Assembly: GCF_030848475.1 (NCBI RefSeq) | Contig: NZ_JAVDDS010000036.1 | Span: 1 to 39,172 of the forward strand | Length of the DNA stretch: 39,172 nt | Direction: 5' to 3' | Source of the DNA: Herbivorax alkaliphila | GTDB taxonomy: Bacteria > Bacillota > Clostridia > Acetivibrionales > Acetivibrionaceae | Translations under genes and position numbers: made by a program | The notes under the pieces: model-generated | Databases searched by the model: none | What the model saw: only the letters and a program-made list of their open reading frames with translations | What the model was told of the DNA's origin: nothing | In this document: positions 9,284-17,887 of the stretch, piece after piece | Layout of the letters: each line of letters starts with the position of its first letter | Numbering within the stretch: the first letter of the stretch is position 1

Positions 9284-11431
9284 ATGAAGAAAAAACCATT
9301 GAATATAGGTGTTGTTACTAGATATGTGGAGAATTTCTATTTTGGATCTATAATAAAAGGTATACATAATGTCGTAAAACAAGAAAAGGGAAGACTTTTT
9401 ATATTCAATACGTATATGATAGATAGATTCAGAATGGATGTAGAAGGAGAAGAAGATTATTATTCATTTTCATTTAACCATATTGATGGGTGGATAATTA
9501 TTTCCTTAGGTGCATCAGATTTAAAACCGGAATATATTAATAAGATTATCAGTACTGGTAAGCCTGTTGTAATGGTTGGGCATAGAGAAAATACTTATAA
9601 CTGTACAATAGTAATTGATGATAGTTATAATGGTGCTAGAAATGTTATGGAGCATCTTTTATCCCACGGACATAAAAGAATAGCTTATGTAGGTACTAGC
9701 GAAATATACGATATGGTTGAGAGACATTCAGGGTATAAGGAAATACTTGATGAACATGGTCTTTATGATGAAAGTATTGTTTATGATGTTGAATTACCCA
9801 TGCCGGAATTTGGTGAAAAATTAGCTACCGACATGATTAAAAAGGGAATAGATTTTACAGCTATTTTTGCTGCCAACGATTACTTGGCAATAGGATTAAT
9901 AAAAGGACTTAAAAAAGGCAACATTAATGTGCCGGAAGATATTGCTGTAATAGGATATGATAATACTGACAAGGGAGAGTTGCTTAAACCTGCCTTAACC
10001 AGTATGGATCAAAATACTTTTGAAATAGGCAGGGGGGCAGGAAAAACATTACTTAGATTGATTAGTGGTGAAAAGTTGAAAGTAAAAAAGGTAAAATCAA
10101 AGTTGGTTGTCAGAGAGTCATGTGGGTGCCAATTTAAACCTGTTGATACTGAAATAACGAATGATGTTTTAGAGCAAAAAAATTCTATGATTGAAAGGCT
10201 TGAAGATGCCTTATATAAGAACGCGGGTATAGGAGCTAAACTTTTTACATTGAGTGTGAGTGATATACTAAAGATTATTCCTCAAATAACTGATGAATAC
10301 AAATGGTTTTGTTTTGGTCTATTTCAAGAGAATAATGGATCTATACGAAAAGTAACCATACAAACAGTTGTTGATAGAGTTAGAAAAACAACCATTAATG
10401 AGAGCATTGAGTGTAATTTGGAGGATTTTCCTCTTTTGGAATTAATGCCAGATTATGAATTAGATCAAGATGATATCATATTAATATTTCCAGTTGCAAC
10501 AGGTAAAAAGAAGGTTGGAATAATGTCATATATAAGAAAGATTAATAAAGATGCAAATTTGTTTGTATATGAAATGGATATAGTGCTTTATAACCTTCTT
10601 GGTATTGCAATAGACAGAAATCTGGCTATGTCAAATTTAAAAGAAACACTAGAATCACTTAAAAATACACAAGAACAGCTTGTAGAATCTGAAAAAATGG
10701 CATCTCTTAGCAATTTGGTTACAGGAGTAGCTCATGAAATAAACAACCCCATAGGTGTAGGTATAACTGCAACAACTTATGTGGAAAACATTACACATCA
10801 GCTAAAAGATTTGTTTGAAACAAATAAACTGAAAAAATCAGAATTAGTAAAGCTTGTGGAAAAAAATAATGAATCTGTAAAAATACTTCTAATGAATTTG
10901 CAAAAAGCATCAAATGTTATAAAAAGCTTTAAACAGATTGCTGTGGATAATACAACTGAGGAAAAGAGAGTTTTTAAAGTAAAAGAGTACTTAAATGACG
11001 TTATTTTAAGTGTTAGTCTAAAATTAAAAATGAAGGGTATAAAAGTAAACCTTCAGTGTAAAGATAATCTACAGCTTTATTGTAACCCTGGGGAGCTATC
11101 TCAGGTCTTTACAAATCTATTAGTAAACTCAATAAGATATGGATATAATGGAATAGGTAAAGGTGAAATAAACATAAAGTTTGAAAAGAAAGAAGAGAGT
11201 CTTGTAATAGTGTATAGTGATGACGGTAAGGGGATGGAAAAAGAAGTTTTAGACAAGAGCTTTGAACCTTTTTTTACAACTGAAAAAGGTAATGGTGGCT
11301 CAGGCTTAGGACTTACTATAATAAAAAACATAATAGAGCAAAAGTTTGATGGAACTATAGAGTGTGAGAGTGAATACAATAAAGGTACAACATTTATAAT
11401 ATATCTTCCCTTATCTTTGGTGGCTAAGTGA
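9284..11431 (+). CDS. Cytosolic sensor histidine kinase with LacI/periplasmic-binding-like sensor domain (kinase 1)
   Basis: A 715-residue hybrid sensor. Residues 1-285 form a LacI/GalR-type ligand-binding domain: NIGVVTRY at the N-terminus, HIDGWIII, SHGHKRIAYVG, FAANDYLAIGL, VPEDIAVIGYDN, and the closing RESCGC. There is no helix-turn-helix head, signal peptide or membrane segment, so it should bind its ligand in the cytoplasm. A middle region (about 300-440) has no certain match and may be GAF-like. A coiled coil (445-475, EQLVESEKMASL) leads to the dimerisation helix with the phospho-acceptor H484 in VAHEINNPIG. The ATPase domain has all boxes: NLLVNSIRYG, DDGKGM, FEPFFTT and GGSGLGL. The ATG at 9284 is preferred over 9275, because GGAAGGA touches 9275 but lies 9 bases before 9284. 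The next kinase is a full-length paralogue. The output partner is probably the response regulator at 13727. Confidence 0.88.
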   Translation: MKKKPLNIGVVTRYVENFYFGSIIKGIHNVVKQEKGRLFIFNTYMIDRFRMDVEGEEDYYSFSFNHIDGWIIISLGASDLKPEYINKIISTGKPVVMVGHRENTYNCTIVIDDSYNGARNVMEHLLSHGHKRIAYVGTSEIYDMVERHSGYKEILDEHGLYDESIVYDVELPMPEFGEKLATDMIKKGIDFTAIFAANDYLAIGLIKGLKKGNINVPEDIAVIGYDNTDKGELLKPALTSMDQNTFEIGRGAGKTLLRLISGEKLKVKKVKSKLVVRESCGCQFKPVDTEITNDVLEQKNSMIERLEDALYKNAGIGAKLFTLSVSDILKIIPQITDEYKWFCFGLFQENNGSIRKVTIQTVVDRVRKTTINESIECNLEDFPLLELMPDYELDQDDIILIFPVATGKKKVGIMSYIRKINKDANLFVYEMDIVLYNLLGIAIDRNLAMSNLKETLESLKNTQEQLVESEKMASLSNLVTGVAHEINNPIGVGITATTYVENITHQLKDLFETNKLKKSELVKLVEKNNESVKILLMNLQKASNVIKSFKQIAVDNTTEEKRVFKVKEYLNDVILSVSLKLKMKGIKVNLQCKDNLQLYCNPGELSQVFTNLLVNSIRYGYNGIGKGEINIKFEKKEESLVIVYSDDGKGMEKEVLDKSFEPFFTTEKGNGGSGLGLTIIKNIIEQKFDGTIECESEYNKGTTFIIYLPLSLVAK

Positions 11432-11434
11432 ACT

Positions 11435-11460
11435 CCTATAAAAATAGTTTAATTTATAGG
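11435..11460 (+). terminator. Weak hairpin after kinase 1
   Basis: CCTATAAA (11435-11442) pairs with TTTATAGG (11453-11460) over a 10-base loop. There is no T run after it. It may stabilise the 3' end or cause partial termination between the two kinase genes. Confidence 0.3.
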
Positions 11461-11542
11461 TGGGCATTTATAAAAATTCATCTTATACCGACATATACTT
11501 ATACACTAATTTAACTTTTTAATAAAAGAGTTTAATTTTCAG

Positions 11543-11567
11543 GTGCTAATATATTATATATAAGCAC
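11543..11567 (+). promoter_or_regulatory. Hairpin upstream of the kinase 2 ribosome binding site
   Basis: A near-perfect 25-base palindrome: GTGCT at 11543 pairs with AGCAC ending at 11567, and an inner ATAT/ATAT stem adds to it with one A-A mismatch. AGAAAGGA follows directly. This copies the layout seen before kinase 1, where a hairpin also touches the ribosome binding site, although the sequences differ. Confidence 0.4.
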
Positions 11568-11586
11568 AGAAAGGATTAACTACGGC

Positions 11587-13737
11587 ATGTTGAATATAGG
11601 GGTAATTACTAGGTTTACCGATGGAGTGTATCATGGCAATTTAATAAATGGTATTCATAGCTTTGCAAAGGGAAAAAACATCAAATTGTTTGTGATTAAT
11701 ACGTATATGATTAGTCGCTTTTTTACTGATGTAAAAAAAGTTGAAGAGTATTATTCTTTGGCTTTCAATCATATAGATGGATGGATAATATTAACAGAGA
11801 GTGCTAATAACAGCTATATGAATGAGATAATTAATACAAATAAACCTGTTATATTTATTGGTGTTAATGACAGGCCGAGTAATTGTACTTTGGTAAAAAG
11901 TGATAATATTTTTGGTGCTGCCCAAGCTGTTGAGCATTTTATAATGCACGGGCACAAAAAAATAGGTTTTGCAGGATGGATGGGAATTGGTGATATAAAG
12001 GAGCGTTTTGAGGGATATAAAAACACACTAATTAAAAATAGATTACCTTATGATGAAAAACTTGTTTACAAAACTGAATATACATTACCCAAAGATGGCA
12101 GAGAGGCAATTAAATGGTGGATAGACAATGGTATTGATTTTACAGCAGTGTTTGCCGGTAATGATGGGATAGCAGTTGGTGTTGTGAAGGAACTTGAAGA
12201 ATATGGATTATTGACACCTGATGATGTGGCAGTAATAGGCTATGACAATAGCCCGGCTGCTCAAAGAATCAGTCCAGGTATCACATCAATAGACCAAAAT
12301 ATTTATGGTTTGGGATATACAGCAGCAAAAAATTTAATAGATGAAATAGATAATATTTCAATAAGAGGCAGAACAGTATTGTTAAAATCCAAGATTGTTT
12401 TTAGAAGATCATGTGGATGTAGTACTTATGCCGATGAGGAAAAAGTGACTAAAAAAGAAGCTGCAAATAAAAAAGATAAAATAATAAAGTATTTGGAGGA
12501 TGCAATTTTAAAAAATTCTAATTTAGGCACAAGACTACTTTCTACAGATATTGAAGGAATTAAGAATTTATTTCCTCAACTAGCAGATGATTTTTCATGG
12601 GAGTGTGTAGGGTTTTGGAAAGAAAGCAAATCGGGGCATGAAGAATTTAAAATAAAATCACTATATGATATATTTAAAAATAGAGAAAGTGTTAATTTAT
12701 CCTGTGATATAGAAGACTTTCCTCTATTAGAACTTATACCTGAAAAAATATATAAAAACACTGACGATATTATATGGATAATGCCGATATCTTCAACAAC
12801 GAGAAATTGGGGGGCAATAGCGTATGTCAGTTCCTTTAATGAAGCATCTGCCATGGTTAAATATAATATCTTTATAGTAATAATCACTCTTTTGAGTATT
12901 GCAATGGATCGTAATGTTGCCGAAAGCGAGCTGGAATCTGCATTGGAAACACTTAAGCAAACTCAGAGTCAATTGATTCAATCTGAAAAGATAGCTGCAT
13001 TAGGGGGACTTGTTGCAGGAGTAGCTCATGAGATTAATACTCCTATAGGAGTTAATGTAACTGCGGCATCTTATCTTGAGGAAAAAAACATTGAGATATT
13101 AAGATTGCTAGAATCAGGAAAACTAAAAAGAGCCGACTTGGTAAAATATATAGATACTACCTTAGAAACAGTTAAAATTCTTATGATTAATCTAGAAAAA
13201 GCTTCAAACCATGTAAAGAGCTTTAAGCAAATAGCAGCAGATCAGTCAAACAAAGAAAAAAGGAAATTTCTAATAAAAGATTATATAAATGATGTGGTAC
13301 TTAGCTTAAATCCCAAGATTAAGAAAACTAAGCACACCATACATATTAACTGTGAGGACAACTTAAAGATATATGCTTCACCAGGGGCATTATCTCAAAT
13401 TATAACAAACCTTATCTTAAACTCTCTTGTCCATGGATTTGAAGATGTAGACAAAGGGACAATTACCATAAATATAGTAAAAAGGTTTAATGAAATTGTA
13501 ATTGAATACATGGACAATGGAAAAGGAATAAGTGAAAATGACATAAAAAACATATATAATCCCTTTTTTACAACAAAAAGAGGGAAGGGTGGAACAGGAT
13601 TAGGACTTAACATTGTATATAATATTGTAAACAAGGAATTTAAAGGGAAGATAAAATGTAAAAGTAAGCTTGGAAATGGAGCAACATTTATTATCATAAT
13701 ACCTGTAGAAGAGGTGAATAAATCTAATGATAAATAA
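11587..13737 (+). CDS. Cytosolic sensor histidine kinase with LacI/periplasmic-binding-like sensor domain (kinase 2)
   Basis: A 716-residue paralogue of the preceding kinase with the same order of parts. The LacI-type ligand domain spans 1-280 (NIGVITRF, HIDGWIIL, MHGHKKIGFAG, FAGNDGIAVGV, PDDVAVIGYDNS, closing RRSCGC). Then come a less conserved middle region, a coiled coil (SQLIQSEKIAALGG), and the phospho-acceptor H481 in VAHEINTPIG. The ATPase domain has NLILNSLVHG, MDNGKGI, YNPFFTT and GGTGLGL. No membrane segment or DNA-binding head is visible. Ligand-contact positions differ from kinase 1 (for example GVNDRPSN against GHRENTYN), so the two may sense different molecules. The ATG at 11587 follows AGAAAGGA by about 11 bases. 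Its last 11 bases overlap the start of the response regulator, which suggests coupled translation and a shared phosphorelay. Confidence 0.88.
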   Translation: MLNIGVITRFTDGVYHGNLINGIHSFAKGKNIKLFVINTYMISRFFTDVKKVEEYYSLAFNHIDGWIILTESANNSYMNEIINTNKPVIFIGVNDRPSNCTLVKSDNIFGAAQAVEHFIMHGHKKIGFAGWMGIGDIKERFEGYKNTLIKNRLPYDEKLVYKTEYTLPKDGREAIKWWIDNGIDFTAVFAGNDGIAVGVVKELEEYGLLTPDDVAVIGYDNSPAAQRISPGITSIDQNIYGLGYTAAKNLIDEIDNISIRGRTVLLKSKIVFRRSCGCSTYADEEKVTKKEAANKKDKIIKYLEDAILKNSNLGTRLLSTDIEGIKNLFPQLADDFSWECVGFWKESKSGHEEFKIKSLYDIFKNRESVNLSCDIEDFPLLELIPEKIYKNTDDIIWIMPISSTTRNWGAIAYVSSFNEASAMVKYNIFIVIITLLSIAMDRNVAESELESALETLKQTQSQLIQSEKIAALGGLVAGVAHEINTPIGVNVTAASYLEEKNIEILRLLESGKLKRADLVKYIDTTLETVKILMINLEKASNHVKSFKQIAADQSNKEKRKFLIKDYINDVVLSLNPKIKKTKHTIHINCEDNLKIYASPGALSQIITNLILNSLVHGFEDVDKGTITINIVKRFNEIVIEYMDNGKGISENDIKNIYNPFFTTKRGKGGTGLGLNIVYNIVNKEFKGKIKCKSKLGNGATFIIIIPVEEVNKSNDK

Positions 13738-15289
13738 TGATGTTATTTTAGACAATGAGTATATGGATTTTTTTGATGAATCAACTGATGATATAGAACC
13801 AGTTGATATGGATAGGAAATGGAAAATCATGATAGTGGATGACGATTATGAGGTTCATACTATTACCAAGCATGTTCTTAGCGATTTTACTTATAATAAT
13901 GCATCCTTAGAATTTATTGATGCGTATTCTGGAGAGCAAGCAAGGGAGTTGCTTCAAAAACATCATGATATAGCAATAATCTTACTTGATGTTGTAATGG
14001 AAGAGGAGGACTCAGGACTAAAGCTTGTGCACTATATACGAAATGATTTAAAAAATTATGAAGTTAGAATAATTCTAAGAACAGGACAGCCCGGCCAAGC
14101 ACCAGAAAAAAGTGTTATAGTTGACTACGACATAAATGACTATAAAGAGAAAACCGAATTAACAACCCAAAAGTTATTTACGACAATGGTGGCTTCGCTT
14201 AGAGCATATGAAAGTATTAGCAATACCACTATTGGTAAAAAGGGCTTAGAAAAAGTAATAGAAGCATCTTCATATCTTTTTGAAGTACAGTCAATTTCAA
14301 AACTTTCCACAATTGTTTTAGAGCAGATAAACTCAATGATTTCTCTTTATAAAAACATACCGTTAAAACATCAATCTAGTTTTATTGCATTTAGAAAGTC
14401 AGAAAGCTTTTTTATTACTGCAGGTTCAGGTAAGTACTCTAAGAACATAAATACCAATATAAAAGAAGTGCTTTCAGATAGTTTGTATATGACGATAACT
14501 GAAAAAATAAAAGAAAAAAGAATGTTGATAATAGACACAAACATTATAATACATTTTAAAAATGGTGAAAATCTTGAATATATACTTTTTTTTGAAGGTG
14601 CCAGAGAATTTAGTAAGATTGATAAAAACCTTCTTGAAATATTCAGTCATAATATTTCAAATGCTTTTGAAAATACATCATTAAATCTTAAATTGCAGGA
14701 TACACAAAAGGAAATTATATATACATTAGGTGAAATTGCAGAAGTTCGTTCTAAAGAAACAGGTAAACATGTAAAGAGGGTTGCTGAGTTTACAAGGATT
14801 TTGGCACTAAAATATGGAATGTCAAAATCGGATGCTGAAAAAATTTCTCTTGCTTCAGCTATGCACGATATAGGTAAACTTTGTATTCCCTCTAATGTAC
14901 TAGATAAACCGGGAAAGCTTACTAAAGAAGAGTTTGAGTTTATTAAGACACATACCACTATAGGGTATAACATGCTTAAAAATTCTACAAAAGAAATAAT
15001 AAAAACTGCAAGTATCATTGCATATCAACACCACGAAAAGTATAACGGCTGTGGTTATCCAAACGGACTTAAAGGAGAAGAAATACATCTATATGGAAGA
15101 ATTACGGCAATATCAGATGTTTTTGATGCTTTAGGCACAGTCAGAGTCTACAAACCAGCATGGGAATTGGAAAAAATACTTGATTATTTTAAATCTCAAA
15201 AAGGAGAGCATTTTGATCCTCACTTAGTGGATATTTTATTTGAGAATATAGATGAGTTTATTTATATAAGGGACTTACTCAAAGATTAA
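13727..15289 (+). CDS. Response regulator with DUF3369 and HD-GYP c-di-GMP phosphodiesterase domains
   Basis: A 520-residue response regulator. The receiver domain (about 32-160) has the acidic pair VDDD near 37-40, the phospho-acceptor D88 in ILLDVVM, and KxK-type KEKTEL. The central part (165-320) resembles the DUF3369 domain often found between a receiver and an HD-GYP output. The C-terminal HD-GYP domain (about 325-515) has H380-D381 in MHDIGK, the HH in YQHHEKYNG, GYP at 443-445, and SDVFDAL. All metal and signature residues look intact, so it should hydrolyse cyclic di-GMP. The ATG lies inside the last codons of kinase 2 (11-base overlap), so the two are almost certainly co-translated. 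Phosphorylation by either kinase would tune c-di-GMP, and thus motility, biofilm or sporulation. The output process is inferred. A strong terminator follows. Confidence 0.92.
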   Translation: MINNDVILDNEYMDFFDESTDDIEPVDMDRKWKIMIVDDDYEVHTITKHVLSDFTYNNASLEFIDAYSGEQARELLQKHHDIAIILLDVVMEEEDSGLKLVHYIRNDLKNYEVRIILRTGQPGQAPEKSVIVDYDINDYKEKTELTTQKLFTTMVASLRAYESISNTTIGKKGLEKVIEASSYLFEVQSISKLSTIVLEQINSMISLYKNIPLKHQSSFIAFRKSESFFITAGSGKYSKNINTNIKEVLSDSLYMTITEKIKEKRMLIIDTNIIIHFKNGENLEYILFFEGAREFSKIDKNLLEIFSHNISNAFENTSLNLKLQDTQKEIIYTLGEIAEVRSKETGKHVKRVAEFTRILALKYGMSKSDAEKISLASAMHDIGKLCIPSNVLDKPGKLTKEEFEFIKTHTTIGYNMLKNSTKEIIKTASIIAYQHHEKYNGCGYPNGLKGEEIHLYGRITAISDVFDALGTVRVYKPAWELEKILDYFKSQKGEHFDPHLVDILFENIDEFIYIRDLLKD

Positions 15290-15316
15290 ATATAAGGTAA
15301 CTTGGTAAAAAAACAT

Positions 15317-15358
15317 AAAGCCTGAATTGTTCATATTTCTATGAACAATTCAGGCTTT
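15317..15358. terminator. Bidirectional intrinsic terminator
   Basis: A perfect 18-bp stem (15317-15334 with 15341-15358) carries the 6-base loop ATTTCT. It sits between the HD-GYP gene (+) and the DUF4349 lipoprotein gene (-). On the minus strand it is followed by ATGTTTTTTT, a good T tract. On the plus strand the tail is weaker. It should stop both converging transcripts. Confidence 0.9.
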
Positions 15359-15368
15359 ACAAATTTAA

Positions 15369-16334
15369 TTATCCACTTATATCAGAATCTTCATTACTGG
15401 ACTTTTTAAGTCTGTTCTTAAAAAACTTTTTGTATATAAAAAGTACTATCGTAAAAATAATTCCAAGAAGAACTAGGGCAGGAAGTACTGCTACGACTCC
15501 CATTATAAATGAGGCACAAAAGTTAAGAACTCCTTCAAAGCTATTTAAAAAGGTGCTTTTTAGTTGCTCTAAATAGGATTTTTCCTCTTCTTCTTTTTCC
15601 TCTGAAACAGGCAGTGTTTCTTCCATATTTATTGTAATGGTTGATAATTCTACAAGGTCATTAAGTTTATTTAGTGTTCCTGTAAGCCGTTCTATTTCAT
15701 GGCGTATATCTGTAAGTTGATCTTCAGTTTTAAATACTATCTCAGGGTCGTCAACTGTTTCTATATATTCTTCCAATCTTCTTTCTTGATTACGTACAAG
15801 TCTGAGCCTTGATTCTACGTCAAAAAATTTTTCTGTTACATCGTCAGTTTTTATATTTTCTTCAGTAAGAAGTCCTAATCCTTTTACATCCTTTAAAACT
15901 GTGTTGAATTTTGATGCATCAACTCTTAATATTATTACTCCTCTGGTGATAAGAATTTCTTTAGAATCAACATAGCGTTTGTCCTTGTTTATTCTGGATT
16001 CCTGAACAAATCCTATTCCTGAAATAAAGTATTCAATTTTGCCGTAGGATTTTTCAAAATCATCTACTTCAAGAGTTATGTTTGCATTTCGAACAATTTT
16101 TCTCTCATCAAGAATTTTATTTGCTGAGCTTACTGTGCTTGTTCCTGTTGTAACAAGTGCAGTAGGCTCAGATTCACTGGCTACATCTTCAGTAAGAGCT
16201 CTGCTTTCAACAACCTGATCGTTATAGGAAGAGTCCGCGGCGTCAAGATGTTCCGGTTCAGAAGAACTGCAACCAATAGTTAGCAATAATAAGGTAATAA
16301 CAAAAAATACACTGGCAAGTTTAATTGTTTTCAT
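15369..16334 (-). CDS. DUF4349 lipoprotein
   Basis: A 321-residue lipoprotein. A hydrophobic signal (residues 6-20) ends at a lipobox-like LLTIGC with Cys22 as the lipidation site. A low-complexity linker follows (about 25-70). The DUF4349 region (about 78-300) starts with RKIVRNANITLEVDDFE and contains ITRGVIILRVDASKFN, VTEKFFDVESRLRLVRNQE and a coiled coil ending LVELSTITINMEE. A membrane helix near 275-305 is followed by a basic tail (KKFFKNRLKKS). The domain is widespread in Firmicutes and its role is not known to me. The ATG follows AGGGGG by about 8 bases. It converges with the HD-GYP gene and shares its terminator. It is separated by about 110 bases from the ger block and probably has its own promoter, which I could not place confidently. 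Confidence 0.85.
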   Translation of the reverse strand: MKTIKLASVFFVITLLLLTIGCSSSEPEHLDAADSSYNDQVVESRALTEDVASESEPTALVTTGTSTVSSANKILDERKIVRNANITLEVDDFEKSYGKIEYFISGIGFVQESRINKDKRYVDSKEILITRGVIILRVDASKFNTVLKDVKGLGLLTEENIKTDDVTEKFFDVESRLRLVRNQERRLEEYIETVDDPEIVFKTEDQLTDIRHEIERLTGTLNKLNDLVELSTITINMEETLPVSEEKEEEEKSYLEQLKSTFLNSFEGVLNFCASFIMGVVAVLPALVLLGIIFTIVLFIYKKFFKNRLKKSSNEDSDISG

Positions 16335-16446
16335 TTTTTAAAAACCCCCTTTTTATTCTATGACGCATTTAAATGTAAAAAGTTTCGCAAAAAATTAATC
16401 TTCTTGGAAAAAGTCAGATAACAAGTAATAAAAAGTTATAGCAAAT

Positions 16447-16617
16447 TTATCTAAAAATCATTACAGTTACAGGTAAAGCCATTGAAATAATAATAATTAA
16501 TATAGCACCTAAAAAGGCAGTTTTATTATTTTTTTTATAGCAGTGTTTTGCATAACTTAAAGTATAAATTAGAGGTAAAAAAACTAAAATTAAAGCAGCA
16601 TACTTAATTATTTTCAC
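16447..16617 (-). CDS. Small two-helix membrane protein, probable germinant-receptor D-type subunit
   Basis: A 56-codon frame directly after the Ger(x)C gene, overlapping its 3' end. The product is hydrophobic: helix one at about residues 6-22 (YAALILVFLPLIYTL), a short basic loop (KHCYKKNNK), and helix two at about 35-54 (FLGAILIIIISMALPV). Small two-helix proteins encoded at the end of ger operons are known in Bacillus as D subunits that modulate receptor function, and this one fits in size, topology and position. The start is uncertain. AGGAGG (16622-16617) is ideal, but GTG 16617 overlaps it. The in-frame codon at proper distance is ATT at 16608, 8 bases away, with ATA at 16611 as another option. 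No ATG or TTG is suitable. It could also be a decayed gene. Confidence 0.6.
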   Translation of the reverse strand: MKIIKYAALILVFLPLIYTLSYAKHCYKKNNKTAFLGAILIIIISMALPVTVMIFR

Positions 16618-17887
16618 CTCCTGATTTAATTATGGGAGAACTGTATAACATTTTGCCTGTACGCACTATTTCAACATCTACAGAAGCAGTGATTTCTGCA
16701 TTTTTATAACTCTTATTCCAATCATATTCTTCCCATTGGTCAATGGTTGCAAACTTTTTTACAGCAGTGTGTCCAAATTTAAAAAAGTCACAATTCCAGT
16801 TTAAAGATTTATCAATTACCTTTTCAAATTCAGATAAAATAAATTCTTCTAATGCATCTTCAAGAATTGGTTTTAATTTTGGATCTTCATAGTTAAATCT
16901 GCTTTGAATAGCAAAAATATCCCCTTCTAGCTCTAATTCAATTTGAATAATTGGTTTGGTTTCTTCAAAATTTACCTTGATAGAAGGAGAGCTTGCCAAC
17001 CTGGTTAATATTGGTACTGCAAGGTCAGGGGCTTTAGGATCTTTTATTGTAAAAATGCTTCTTTCTAATACACCTCTGCTCATAGACCAGAGGATTGTTT
17101 CATGTCCTGTAATGGTTCCTACCATGGTATCTCCTTCAAATACAGCCAATCCCATAAATTCCAGTTTACTTCCTCCTTCTCTAGGGATATCTCCAGCAAT
17201 ATAGTTTCCTGCTATACTATGTGATGTATCCAAATTTTCTTTGTTTTTCTTAAGATTTTTTCCTTTATTTACGGCAGTGTATAACAGTATAGGCTGATGG
17301 TATGTGGATTTCATACAGTCATAAAAATCATGAAGAGTAGTTGATATATAGTATCCAACATTTCTACTACTTTTAACTATGCCATCTACAGTTCTGGAAA
17401 TGTTGCTTCCGGTATATGGTTTGAAATTTTCGACAAGTTCTCTTGCACTTGCTCTTGAAACAGCTATATTGACGTTGTGCCTTAACTGTTTATACCTGAT
17501 AATAGGTGCAATAAACTCGCCTACTTTTCCCGACCTTGCAAGTGCTTCTGAAAAAACAATGGCTTGAGTATGCATTAAATTTATTTCTCTTGGTAAAATG
17601 CTATTGGCCAATTGCAAGCCAGCAAAAAATGATGGTGCCTCAATAGTCAATGAATCCATAGATGGGGCTACATCTGCTGGATCATTCGACATATCACCTC
17701 CTTCACTGCCTCCACTGCCTCCAAGCAAAGGCATTACAAAAGTAATTTTCCACTCATCAGTGTCTCCCTCATCTATTCCAATTAACAGTATATAAGTAAA
17801 ATCAGTAATTTCCTTTGAATCATGACAGGAAGTAAATGTAACGAGAATACTTAAAGTAATTATTAAAGATATGATTTTACTGTGCAA
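16604..17887 (-). CDS. Ger(x)C family germinant receptor lipoprotein
   Basis: A germinant-receptor C subunit of about 427 residues. A lipoprotein signal (about 1-20, SLIITLSILVTFTSC) puts it on the spore inner membrane. After it comes the family opening DSKEITDFTYILLIGID, then NAxxxSRASARELVENF (as NIAVSRASARELVENF), and FMGLAVFEGDTMVG, matching the N-terminal and C-terminal Ger(x)C domains. It is slightly longer than the usual 370-400 residues, because of a Gly/Ser/Asp insert near 60-75 and a linker near 210. GTG 17896 overlaps GGAAGG, so TTG 17887, 8 bases after it, is the better start. It overlaps the end of the permease gene by 11 bases. Third in an A-B-C order and followed by the small membrane protein. 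Confidence 0.87.
   Translation of the reverse strand: MHSKIISLIITLSILVTFTSCHDSKEITDFTYILLIGIDEGDTDEWKITFVMPLLGGSGGSEGGDMSNDPADVAPSMDSLTIEAPSFFAGLQLANSILPREINLMHTQAIVFSEALARSGKVGEFIAPIIRYKQLRHNVNIAVSRASARELVENFKPYTGSNISRTVDGIVKSSRNVGYYISTTLHDFYDCMKSTYHQPILLYTAVNKGKNLKKNKENLDTSHSIAGNYIAGDIPREGGSKLEFMGLAVFEGDTMVGTITGHETILWSMSRGVLERSIFTIKDPKAPDLAVPILTRLASSPSIKVNFEETKPIIQIELELEGDIFAIQSRFNYEDPKLKPILEDALEEFILSEFEKVIDKSLNWNCDFFKFGHTAVKKFATIDQWEEYDWNKSYKNAEITASVDVEIVRTGKMLYSSPIIKSGGENN

Noticed and set aside
11814-12981. Minus-strand frames within kinase 2
   Set aside because: Shadows of the coding strand; no start signals and no known domain.
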